Assembly: GCF_002155425.1 (NCBI RefSeq)
Contig: NZ_MUYG01000010.1
Location: forward strand, 248,001-312,000
Direction of reading: 5' to 3'
From: Erythrobacter donghaensis
Lineage (GTDB): Bacteria; Pseudomonadota; Alphaproteobacteria; Sphingomonadales; Sphingomonadaceae
Length of the DNA: 64,000 nt
In this document: piece by piece, positions 15,628-23,169 of the stretch
How positions within the stretch are numbered: position 1 is the first letter of the stretch
How the letters are laid out: each line of letters starts with the position of its first letter
Program-made: the position numbers and the translations under genes
Notes under the pieces: generated by a model
The model's database searches: none
Told to the model about the DNA's origin: nothing
What the model saw: only the letters and a program-made list of their open reading frames with translations

Positions 15628-17193
15628 ATGACCGAAATCGCGCAGCACCAGTTCGTGACCCTCGACCAGATCCTGTCCCATTGGGCGGTGGTGCAGCCCG
15701 ATGCGCCCGCGATCGAGGATGGTGGGCTGGCCGTCTCCTACGGCGAGCTCGATCTCCTCTCGCGCCAGATCATCGCCTGGCTGGCCGCGCGCGGGATCGG
15801 CGCGGGCGACCGGGTGGCGTTTCTGGGCAAGAATGCGGCAAGTTACGGCGTGCTCTACTGCGCCTGCGCTCGCGCCGGGATCGTGATCGCCCCTACCGGC
15901 TGGCGGCTGGCCGCGCGCGAGATCGCCTATATCCTCGCCGACACCGAGGCCCGGCTGCTGGTGGCGACGCCCGATTTCATCGAGCTGGCAGGCAAGGCGA
16001 TGGCCGAGCTCGACAGCCCACCCGAACTGATCGTCGATAGCGCGATGCTGGAAGAAGCGCGCGGCTGCGATCCGGCCGATTACGCTCCTTGCGGCGCGGA
16101 TGATCCGATCCTTCAGCTCTATACCTCGGGCACCACCGGCCATCCCAAGGGGGTGCTGCTCTCCAACGCCAACCTCACCCGGCTGCGCAACGAAGGGGTG
16201 GCGGCGGGGCTGACCTATTACACCGATTACCGCAGCGGCGACTGCATGATGGTCGCCATGCCGATTGCGCACATCGGCGGCACAGGCACCTTCAGCCTCG
16301 CGATTCTGGCGGGCATCCGTTGCCGGTTCGAGGCGGAATTCACCCCCGCGGGCGTGCTCGCCGCGATCGAGGCGGGGACGACGCACATGTTCCTCGTCCC
16401 CGCCGCCTTGCAGATGGTTATCCAGCACCCGCAGGCGGCCGGCACCGATTTTTCGAACCTGCGCTATCTCATCTATGGCGCCGCACCGATGCCGCTCGAA
16501 CTGCTCAAGCAGGCAGTCAGCACCATGCCGAGCACGCAGTTCCTGCAGGCCTATGGCATGACCGAGACCACCGGCACGGTCTCGATCCTGCCGCCCGAGG
16601 ACCACAGCCTCGAAGGCAATGAGCGGATGCGATCGGCGGGCAAGGCGCTGCCCGGGGTGGAGATTGCGGTCCGTGGGCCGGACAATGTCGAGGTGCCGCG
16701 CGGAGAGATCGGCGAAGTGTGCATCCGCTCTCCCTCGAATACCTCCGGCTATTGGAAACTGCCCGAGGCGACCGCCAAGACGATCGATGCCGACGGCTGG
16801 CTCCACACCGGCGACGCGGGCGTGATGGATGCGGACGGCTATGTCTATATTCAGGACCGCATCAAGGACATGATCATCTCCGGCGGTGAGAACGTCTATC
16901 CCGCCGAGGTCGAGAGCGCGATCTACGGCCACCCCGCGATTGCCGAAGTCGCCGTCATCGGCGTGCCGAGCGACAAGTGGGGCGAGGAGGTCAAGGCCTG
17001 CGTCGTCGCCAAGCCCGGCTGCGAGGTCGACGCGGCCGACGTAATCGCCTGGGCGCGCGAGCGGATTGCAGCGTTCAAGGCGCCCAAGAGCGTCGATATC
17101 ATCCCGCTGATGCCGCGCAACGCCAGCGGCAAGATCCTGCGCCGCGAATTGCGCGCGCCCTATTGGGAGGGGCAGGAGCGCCAGGTGTCGTGA
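15628..17193 (+). CDS. Class I adenylate-forming acyl-CoA ligase
   Basis: Activates a carboxylic acid with ATP and transfers it to coenzyme A, probably a medium- or long-chain fatty or aromatic acid. The 521-residue protein has the AMP-binding motifs in order: LYTSGTTGHPKG (P-loop), YGMTETTG, GWLHTGDAG, the hinge DRIKDMIISGGENVYPAEVE and the catalytic Lys motif PRNASGKILRREL. It is soluble, with no membrane segment. ATG 15628 follows GGGGAGAGA; an upstream in-frame ATG at 15604 is less likely. It overlaps the DUF938 gene by 4 bases (GTGA). Confidence 0.9.
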   Translation: MTEIAQHQFVTLDQILSHWAVVQPDAPAIEDGGLAVSYGELDLLSRQIIAWLAARGIGAGDRVAFLGKNAASYGVLYCACARAGIVIAPTGWRLAAREIAYILADTEARLLVATPDFIELAGKAMAELDSPPELIVDSAMLEEARGCDPADYAPCGADDPILQLYTSGTTGHPKGVLLSNANLTRLRNEGVAAGLTYYTDYRSGDCMMVAMPIAHIGGTGTFSLAILAGIRCRFEAEFTPAGVLAAIEAGTTHMFLVPAALQMVIQHPQAAGTDFSNLRYLIYGAAPMPLELLKQAVSTMPSTQFLQAYGMTETTGTVSILPPEDHSLEGNERMRSAGKALPGVEIAVRGPDNVEVPRGEIGEVCIRSPSNTSGYWKLPEATAKTIDADGWLHTGDAGVMDADGYVYIQDRIKDMIISGGENVYPAEVESAIYGHPAIAEVAVIGVPSDKWGEEVKACVVAKPGCEVDAADVIAWARERIAAFKAPKSVDIIPLMPRNASGKILRRELRAPYWEGQERQVS

Positions 17194-17789
17194 GCGCGAA
17201 ACAGCACGCCCCCGCGACGCTGCGCAACCGCGAACCTATCGCCGCGGTGCTGGCGCGCGAATTTCCCCCTAGCGGCACGGTGCTCGAAATTGCGGCAGGG
17301 ACGGGCGAGCACGCGGTGTTCTTCGCCGAGGCCTTCCCCGCGCTGGCGTGGCAACCGAGCGATCCGTCACCCGAAGCGCTGGCGTCGATTGCTGCCTATC
17401 GCGAAGACTATCCCGGCAACAATCTCGCCGCGCCGCAGCTGCTCGATGCCGCTGCACCCGACAGCTGGCCGGTGACACAGGCTGATGCCATCGTATGCAT
17501 CAACATGGTGCACATCAGCCCGTGGGAGGCGACCCTGGGGCTTTTCCGGGGGGCTGCCCGATTGTTGGGCAACAGCGGCGGGCCGCTGATCCTTTATGGG
17601 CCCTATATCGAGCAGGGGATCGAAACCGCGCCCTCAAATCTGGAATTCGACGCCAGCCTCAAGGCCCGCGACCTGCGCTGGGGCCTGCGCGAAGCCGAAG
17701 CGCTGGATGCGCTCGCGGCCCAAAACGGATTGGCCAGAAGCGCGCGCTACGCACTTCCGGCCAATAACATCATTTTGGTTTATCGATAG
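17190..17789 (+). CDS. DUF938 family protein, predicted SAM-dependent methyltransferase
   Basis: Cytosolic protein of 199 residues from GTG 17190. It opens with APATLRNREPIAAVL, typical of DUF938, then the SAM-binding motif VLEIAAGTGEHAVFFA and an acidic second strand (WQPSDPSPEA). Later VCINMVHISPWEA and LILYGPYIE match the family. The methylation substrate is unknown. Coupled by overlap to the acyl-CoA ligase gene upstream, which is the only clue to a shared job. It converges on the entericidin genes, with 3 bases between stops. Confidence 0.85.
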   Translation: MSAKQHAPATLRNREPIAAVLAREFPPSGTVLEIAAGTGEHAVFFAEAFPALAWQPSDPSPEALASIAAYREDYPGNNLAAPQLLDAAAPDSWPVTQADAIVCINMVHISPWEATLGLFRGAARLLGNSGGPLILYGPYIEQGIETAPSNLEFDASLKARDLRWGLREAEALDALAAQNGLARSARYALPANNIILVYR

Positions 17790-17792
17790 AAA

Positions 17793-17924
17793 TCAGTCGA
17801 TCGCGCGCTTGCCGGCCTGGCCGACCGACTTGATGTCATCGCCAAGGCCATCGACCGTGTTGCAGGCGGTGGCAGTGAGCGAAAGCGCGGCGAGGGCGGC
17901 GGCGGTCAAGATATTGCGAATCAT
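17793..17924 (-). CDS. Entericidin A/B family lipoprotein
   Basis: Small lipoprotein of 43 residues. MIRNILTAAALAALSLTATAC is a signal peptide ending at a lipidated Cys21, followed by NTVDGLGDDI, the entericidin signature. Entericidins are small envelope lipoproteins; in E. coli the EcnA/EcnB pair acts as an antidote/toxin in stationary phase, but in alphaproteobacteria the role is unproven. AAAGGATG lies upstream as ribosome site. A second copy lies directly upstream at 18022. Confidence 0.8.
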   Translation of the reverse strand: MIRNILTAAALAALSLTATACNTVDGLGDDIKSVGQAGKRAID

Positions 17925-18021
17925 CGTGCTGCATCCTTTTTCAGCAGGGACGGGAATGTAACGCATGAACATGCAAAAATATTCCTGACAGGAACGTGAA
18001 GCGCGTCGCCGCCGTGCCGGG

Positions 18022-18153
18022 TCAGATTTCCTTTTCGACTTCCCGCGAAGCCGATTGCAGGTCTTCGCCTGCGCCTTCCACGGTGTTGCAGGCCGAGGCG
18101 GTGAGGGTGACGGCACCGACGGCAAGAGCGAGAAGCAGTTTACGATTGATCAT
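18022..18153 (-). CDS. Entericidin A/B family lipoprotein, second copy
   Basis: Also 43 residues: MINRKLLLALAVGAVTLTASAC, then NTVEGAGEDL. It has the same length and layout as the gene at 17793, 97 bases apart on the same strand, so the two look like a tandem duplication that has diverged (TVDGLGDD against TVEGAGED). The tail is charged (SASREVEKEI). Each gene has its own ribosome site (GGAG here). Whether they form a toxin/antidote pair cannot be told from sequence. Confidence 0.8.
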   Translation of the reverse strand: MINRKLLLALAVGAVTLTASACNTVEGAGEDLQSASREVEKEI

Positions 18154-18211
18154 GGCGGGTCTCCTATTGAACCAGAACCCGCAAGTGCCCTCGCGACGGG
18201 AATGATCCATC

Positions 18212-19123
18212 CTATTCGGCAGAATGCACCCGGGATCGGGCCAGTTGTCGCTCGCGCCAGGCGATCAGCAGCCCCGCGCCGATGATCAGCGGCGCGCCAA
18301 GCCACAGGCTGGCGGGCGCCGCGCGGTCGAACACGGCATAGCCATAATAACTCGCCCACAGCAGCGCGGTGTAATCCATCAACAGGATCACCGCCGCCGA
18401 ACCGAACCGCAGCGACGTCGTCAGCAGCATCTGCGCAGCTGCGCCGACGAAGCCCATGCCGAGGATCAGCCCCCACGTCAGCGGATCATGCGCGGCGGCG
18501 ACAAAGGGCAGGGCGAGCGCGGCGATCGGGGTCGTCAGCGCGCTGAACCAGAAGACGATGCTCCACGGGTTTTCAGTGGTGTTCAGGTCCTGCAACTGGA
18601 AGCTGATCAGCGCGACCATGAAGGGTGCGACCAGCCCCACCGCCACCCCGGCGAGCGTCACGCCCTCGTGAAACCCGCCGAAAGGCTGCATCACTACGAT
18701 CACGCCCGCAAAGCCCATCGCCACCGCGCCCCAGCGATAGGGCCCGATCCGCTCGCGGAACAGCACGATGGCGATCAGCACGGCAAAGACCGGAGCGGTA
18801 AAGCCCAGCGTGGTCGCCTCGGCCAGCGGCAGCAGCAGCACCGCGCCATAGGTGAACAGCATTCCGACAAGCCCGCTCGCCGCGCGCCGGGTGTGGGCAG
18901 GCAGGCGCCGGGTTTTCAGCATCGCCAACCGCCCGGTCAGCGCCAGCCCTGCGCCGAGTAGGATCAGCGTGAGCAATTGCCGCCAGAAAATCAGCTCGAT
19001 CAGATGCGCGCCGCGTGTCCCTGCAAGCTTCACCAACATGCCCATCGTCGCCAGCGCAAAGGCGGCGAGCAGGCGGACGCCGAGCGCGAGCAGGGGCCGG
19101 GGGCGGGCGATCGAGCCATCCAT
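18212..19123 (-). CDS. DMT-superfamily (EamA) transporter
   Basis: Inner-membrane carrier of 303 residues with about ten transmembrane helices arranged as two EamA repeats. Helices such as LLAAFALATMGMLVKLAGT, GMLFTYGAVLLLPLAEAT and FGSAAVILLMDYTALLWASY are typical of drug/metabolite exporters. The substrate is not predictable. ATG 19123 was chosen over an in-frame ATG at 19177 because it leaves a short cytoplasmic start (MDGSIARPRP) before helix 1. The gene stands alone between the entericidins and a divergent small membrane gene. Confidence 0.88.
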   Translation of the reverse strand: MDGSIARPRPLLALGVRLLAAFALATMGMLVKLAGTRGAHLIELIFWRQLLTLILLGAGLALTGRLAMLKTRRLPAHTRRAASGLVGMLFTYGAVLLLPLAEATTLGFTAPVFAVLIAIVLFRERIGPYRWGAVAMGFAGVIVVMQPFGGFHEGVTLAGVAVGLVAPFMVALISFQLQDLNTTENPWSIVFWFSALTTPIAALALPFVAAAHDPLTWGLILGMGFVGAAAQMLLTTSLRFGSAAVILLMDYTALLWASYYGYAVFDRAAPASLWLGAPLIIGAGLLIAWRERQLARSRVHSAE

Positions 19124-19188
19124 CGCGGGAGGGCTTGGCCGAGCGCCGGGGATTGCGCAAGCGGGCGAGCGTCCCATATGCGCGCAGC

Positions 19189-19431
19189 ATGGATATTGTT
19201 GCGCAATTCGAACTGCTGAGCGATGCCGCGCAGCTGGCCTGGGCGGGCGGAGCGCTGTGGCTGCTGGCCGCCTTTGCCGCCATCATGGACCGCCGCCGCG
19301 CACGCGGGCGCAGCCTTGAACGGCTCGAGCGGGTCGGCTGGGTGCCGTGGACCGGCCTGTTCATGACCCTCGCCATCGCAGGCGGCGGATGCCTCGCGAT
19401 GAGCCTGCCGGTTGTGATCGGGGGGATGTAA
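19189..19431 (+). CDS. Small two-helix membrane protein of unknown function
   Basis: Not recognised. The 80-residue product (MDIVAQFELLSDAAQLAW) has two hydrophobic segments, about 18-34 and 56-77, joined by a strongly basic loop (MDRRRARGRSLERLERVG). ATG 19189 is chosen because it directly precedes a well-formed membrane protein; upstream codons in frame look like noise. It is divergent from the DMT transporter, with 65 bases between the starts. Coding status is likely but not certain. Confidence 0.5.
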   Translation: MDIVAQFELLSDAAQLAWAGGALWLLAAFAAIMDRRRARGRSLERLERVGWVPWTGLFMTLAIAGGGCLAMSLPVVIGGM

Positions 19432-19459
19432 AACCGCCCATCCTCAACGCAAGGCGGCA

Positions 19460-19536
19460 CGACGCCAAAGGCGTCGCAAGGCCGACCGGCCGCCGGCCGG
19501 TTAGGCCGAACGATCCGGGCCGGATGGCCCGGATCG
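19460..19536. terminator. Three consecutive perfect hairpins in a convergent gap
   Basis: Between the small membrane gene and cpaF lie CGACGCC-AAA-GGCGTCG (19460-19476), ACCGGCC-GCC-GGCCGGT (19485-19501) and an 11-bp perfect stem CGATCCGGGCC-GGAT-GGCCCGGATCG (19511-19536). The last starts 5 bases beyond the cpaF stop. None is followed by a T-run, so Rho-independent termination is only possible, not shown. Confidence 0.5.
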
Positions 19537-19541
19537 GCGTG

Positions 19542-21065
19542 TCAGAGACACGCCTCCAAATACGCCTGATCGAAACCGAACTGCCGCGCCTTTTCCAGCG
19601 TGTAAGGGCGCAGGCCCGAGCTCCGGAACTCGCCGAGGATCTTCCCGTCGTCGGTCTCGTCCAGGTATTCGAACTTGAACAGCTCCTGCGTCACGATCAC
19701 GTCGCCCTCCATCCCGATCACCTCGGTGATGTTGGTGGTGCGACGCGAACCGTCGCGCAGACGCTTCACCTGCACGATCAGATCGACCGATTCGGCGATC
19801 TGGCGGCTGATGGCTTCCTTGGGGATCTTGATGTCGCCCATCAGGATCATGTTTTCCATACGGCCAAGGCATTCGCGCGGGCTGTTGGCGTGGAGCGTAC
19901 ACATCGAGCCATCGTGACCGGTGTTCATCGCCGCGAGGAGGTCGAAACACTCCGCGCCGCGAATTTCCCCGAGGATGATGCGGTCAGGACGCATACGCAG
20001 GGCGTTCTTCACAAGGTCGCCGATGGTGATCGCGCCTTGCCCTTCAAGGTTCGGCGGGCGGGTTTCGAGCGGCAGCCAGTGCGGCTGTTGCAGGCGAAGT
20101 TCCGCCGCGTCTTCGATGGTCAGCACGCGCTCGCCCGGGTCGATCATCTTCGACAGGGCGTTGAGCATCGTGGTTTTACCGGAACCCGTACCGCCCGAGA
20201 TGACGATGTTCATGCGGCATGCGCCCGCGATTTTCAGCGCGGTGCACATCTTGTCCGACATCGAACCGAAGTCGCGCAGCATGTCGAGCGTGATCGGCTT
20301 TTCGGAAAACTTACGAATCGAGATCGCGGTGCCGCGCAGCGACAGCGGGGGGACGATCACGTTCACACGCGAGCCGTCCTTCAAGCGGGCGTCGGCGAGC
20401 GGCGTGGTCTGGTCGACGCGGCGGCCGACCTGGTTCACGATGCGCTGTGCGATCTGGAACAGGTGCTGTTCGTCGCGGAAGCGGATCGGGGCGAGCGTGA
20501 GCTTGCCCTTCTTTTCGATGTAGGTCTGATCCGGCCCGTTGACCATGATATCGGAGACGTCGGGGTCGTTCAGCAGCTCTTCCAAGGGGCCGAAGCCGAG
20601 CAGCTCATCGATCAACACCTTTTCCAGTGCGAATTGTTCGCGCCGGTTGAGCGTGACCTTCAGTTCGGCCAGCACTTCCAGAATGATCGGGCGGAATTCC
20701 TCGGAGAGTTCCTCTTTGGACAGCGTCGCCGCCGCTTCGGGATCGACACGCTCGAGCAGGCGTGGGAGCACCTGTTCCTTGATCTTGTGGACGCTGGCTT
20801 CAAAGCCGCCGACTTCGGAATCGCCCGTGTTGACGGACGCCATGCGCTCGTTGAGACGCTCGATCGCTTCCGATGTGGTGGCGGGCTTTGCCAGCGAAGG
20901 CGCCGGTGCCGGGCGTGCGGCCGCAGGCTCTCCGGGGATCGGCGGGAACTGTTCCCCGCCGCGCGGCCCCGCGCCTGCACCCTTCATTGGCCGTGCGACG
21001 CCAAAGGCGGGACGTGCCCCCGACTTCAACCCGCCTGCATTGCCCTTTTTGCCGAATGCGCTCAT
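19542..21065 (-). CDS. cpaF: CpaF/TadA-type secretion ATPase
   Basis: Hexameric ATPase that powers Flp/Tad pilus assembly or type II/IV-like secretion at the inner membrane. The 507-residue protein has a disordered Pro/Ala/Gly-rich start (about 1-60), the N-terminal domain with DELLGFGPLEELLNDPDVSDIMVNG, Walker A GGTGSGKTT near residue 290, the Asp box IEDAAELRL, Walker B RIILGEIRG and the His box MCTLHANS. All catalytic elements are intact. Notably, no other cpa/tad gene (pilin, CpaA-E, TadB/C) is nearby, so it stands alone here. Divergent from glmS over 198 bases. Confidence 0.92.
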   Translation of the reverse strand: MSAFGKKGNAGGLKSGARPAFGVARPMKGAGAGPRGGEQFPPIPGEPAAARPAPAPSLAKPATTSEAIERLNERMASVNTGDSEVGGFEASVHKIKEQVLPRLLERVDPEAAATLSKEELSEEFRPIILEVLAELKVTLNRREQFALEKVLIDELLGFGPLEELLNDPDVSDIMVNGPDQTYIEKKGKLTLAPIRFRDEQHLFQIAQRIVNQVGRRVDQTTPLADARLKDGSRVNVIVPPLSLRGTAISIRKFSEKPITLDMLRDFGSMSDKMCTALKIAGACRMNIVISGGTGSGKTTMLNALSKMIDPGERVLTIEDAAELRLQQPHWLPLETRPPNLEGQGAITIGDLVKNALRMRPDRIILGEIRGAECFDLLAAMNTGHDGSMCTLHANSPRECLGRMENMILMGDIKIPKEAISRQIAESVDLIVQVKRLRDGSRRTTNITEVIGMEGDVIVTQELFKFEYLDETDDGKILGEFRSSGLRPYTLEKARQFGFDQAYLEACL

Positions 21066-21263
21066 TCCCAGCCCCCGAGGCTCTAGCCTGAAACCTTGCG
21101 CACCTCGCCCGAAACAGGCGAATGGTGCGTCTCGAACAATGGTGAATAGAAAGGAAAGGTTGTTTTTTTCCTAAGCCCGTTCGGCCTCGCGCCAATCGGG
21201 GCTTGTTGTTCACCGGCGCACGGCTAGAGCGGCGGCAATCACACTGAGGGAAGGCACGGGCGG

Positions 21264-23099
21264 ATGTGCGGCATTATCGGGATCGTGGGGCAGGGCAACG
21301 TCGCCGAACGGCTGGTGGATGGCCTGCGGCGGATGGAATATCGCGGCTATGACAGCGCCGGGATCTGCACGCTCAACGATGGCGCGCTGGTGCGGCGGCG
21401 GGCGGAAGGACGGCTCGCCAATCTGATGACCGTGCTGGCGCAGGATCCGGCGCCGGGCGATGTCGGCATCGCGCACACCCGCTGGGCGACCCACGGCGCG
21501 CCGACGGCCGCCAATGCCCACCCGCACGCCACCGCCGAGGTCGCGATTGTCCACAACGGGATCATCGAGAACTTCAAGGAACTACGCGCCGATCTCGCCG
21601 CCAAGGGCCGCACATTCGAGAGCGAGACCGACAGCGAGGTGGTCGCTCACCTGATTTCCGCCGAGGTCGAGGCCGGGGCCAATCCTGAGGATGCGGTGCG
21701 GGCCGTGCTGCCGCGCCTGCGCGGGGCCTTTGCGCTCGCCATCGCTTTCCGCGCGCACCCCGAGCTGCTGATCGGTGCGCGGTTGGGCTCGCCGCTGGTG
21801 CTGGGCTATGGGCCGGAAGGGTCGGATGCGGAGATGTATCTCGGCTCCGACGCGCTGGCGCTCGCGCCGCTGACTCAGCGCATCACCTATCTTGAAGAGG
21901 GTGACTGGGTCGTGCTGCGGCGCGACGGCGCGCAGATTTACGACGCCGAGGGCCAGCCCGTCACCCGCGAGATCCGTGCCTCGGGCGCTTCGGCGGCAGC
22001 GGTGGAGAAGGGCAATTACCGCCACTTCATGCAGAAGGAGATTTACGAGCAGCCGACGGTGGTGGCGCAGACGCTCGCCTCCTATCTGCGCCGTTCGGAC
22101 AACTCCGTGGCGCTGCCGCAGATCGATTTCGACCTGTCGAGCATCCGCCGGCTGACGATCGTTGCGTGCGGCACCTCTTTCTATGCCGGGATGGTGGCGA
22201 AATACTGGTTCGAACAGTTCGCACGCGTGCCGGTGGACATCGATGTCGCCTCCGAGTTCCGCTATCGCAACCCGGTGCTGGAAGAGGGCGGCCTTGCGCT
22301 GTTCATCTCGCAGAGCGGCGAGACGGCGGACACGTTGGCGGCGCTGCGCCATTGCCGGGCGAACGGGCAGACCATCGGCGTGGTCGTCAATGTGCCGACC
22401 AGCTCCATGGCGCGCGAGGCCGATCTGCTGCTGCCGACGCACGCGGGCCCGGAAATCGGGGTCGCTTCGACCAAGGCCTTCACCTGCCAGCTCGCCGTGC
22501 TGGCGGCGCTCGCCGCGCATATGGCGGTAAAAAAGGGCCGCCTGACCCGCGAGCAGGAGGCCGAGATCGTGCGCCATCTGCTTGAAGCGCCCGCCGCACT
22601 CAACGCCGCTCTCGCGCATGATGAGAACATCGCCGCCATGGCGCCGCTGATCGCCCCGGCGCGCGACGTGCTTTATCTGGGGCGCGGGCAGGATTATCCG
22701 CTGGCACTGGAAGGCGCGCTGAAGCTGAAGGAAATCAGCTACATCCATGCCGAGGGCTATGCCGCGGGCGAGATGAAGCACGGGCCCATCGCGCTGATCG
22801 ACGATGCCGTGCCGGTGGTGGTGATCGCCCCTTCGGGGCCGCTGTTCGAAAAGACCGTCTCGAACATGGAGGAAGTGCGTGCGCGCGGGGGCCAGGTGGT
22901 GCTGATCTCGGACGCGCAAGGCATCGCCGAAGCGGGCGAGGGCTGCATCGCCACGATTGAGATGCCCGTCGTCCACCCGCTGATCGTGCCGCTGGTCTAT
23001 GCCGTGCCGGTGCAATTGCTGGCCTATCATGTCGCCGTGGTGAAGGGCACCGATGTCGATCAGCCGCGCAATCTCGCCAAATCGGTGACCGTCGAATAG
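21264..23099 (+). CDS. glmS: Glutamine-fructose-6-phosphate aminotransferase
   Basis: First committed step of UDP-GlcNAc synthesis: fructose 6-phosphate plus glutamine gives glucosamine 6-phosphate. The 611-residue protein has the N-terminal glutaminase with catalytic Cys1 after Met removal (MCGIIGIVG), RRMEYRGYDSAG and HTRWATHG. Two SIS sugar-isomerase domains follow, with ACGTSFYAG, SQSGETADTLAA and KHGPIAL, and it ends with the conserved LAKSVTVE. Length is standard. No glmS ribozyme is expected in this phylum and none was seen in the 198-base leader; the T-run near 21165 is the only AT-rich tract there. Confidence 0.97.
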   Translation: MCGIIGIVGQGNVAERLVDGLRRMEYRGYDSAGICTLNDGALVRRRAEGRLANLMTVLAQDPAPGDVGIAHTRWATHGAPTAANAHPHATAEVAIVHNGIIENFKELRADLAAKGRTFESETDSEVVAHLISAEVEAGANPEDAVRAVLPRLRGAFALAIAFRAHPELLIGARLGSPLVLGYGPEGSDAEMYLGSDALALAPLTQRITYLEEGDWVVLRRDGAQIYDAEGQPVTREIRASGASAAAVEKGNYRHFMQKEIYEQPTVVAQTLASYLRRSDNSVALPQIDFDLSSIRRLTIVACGTSFYAGMVAKYWFEQFARVPVDIDVASEFRYRNPVLEEGGLALFISQSGETADTLAALRHCRANGQTIGVVVNVPTSSMAREADLLLPTHAGPEIGVASTKAFTCQLAVLAALAAHMAVKKGRLTREQEAEIVRHLLEAPAALNAALAHDENIAAMAPLIAPARDVLYLGRGQDYPLALEGALKLKEISYIHAEGYAAGEMKHGPIALIDDAVPVVVIAPSGPLFEKTVSNMEEVRARGGQVVLISDAQGIAEAGEGCIATIEMPVVHPLIVPLVYAVPVQLLAYHVAVVKGTDVDQPRNLAKSVTVE

Positions 23100-23169
23100 G
23101 GCTGCAACGGGCCGAAAATCGGGCCGGAGACTTTACTCCAACCTAACGTTTGGCCGCTATCGCCCGAAC

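Noticed and set aside
21066-21263. A glmS ribozyme or riboswitch upstream of glmS
   Set aside because: The leader has no recognisable ribozyme core, and the glmS ribozyme is known mainly from Firmicutes.
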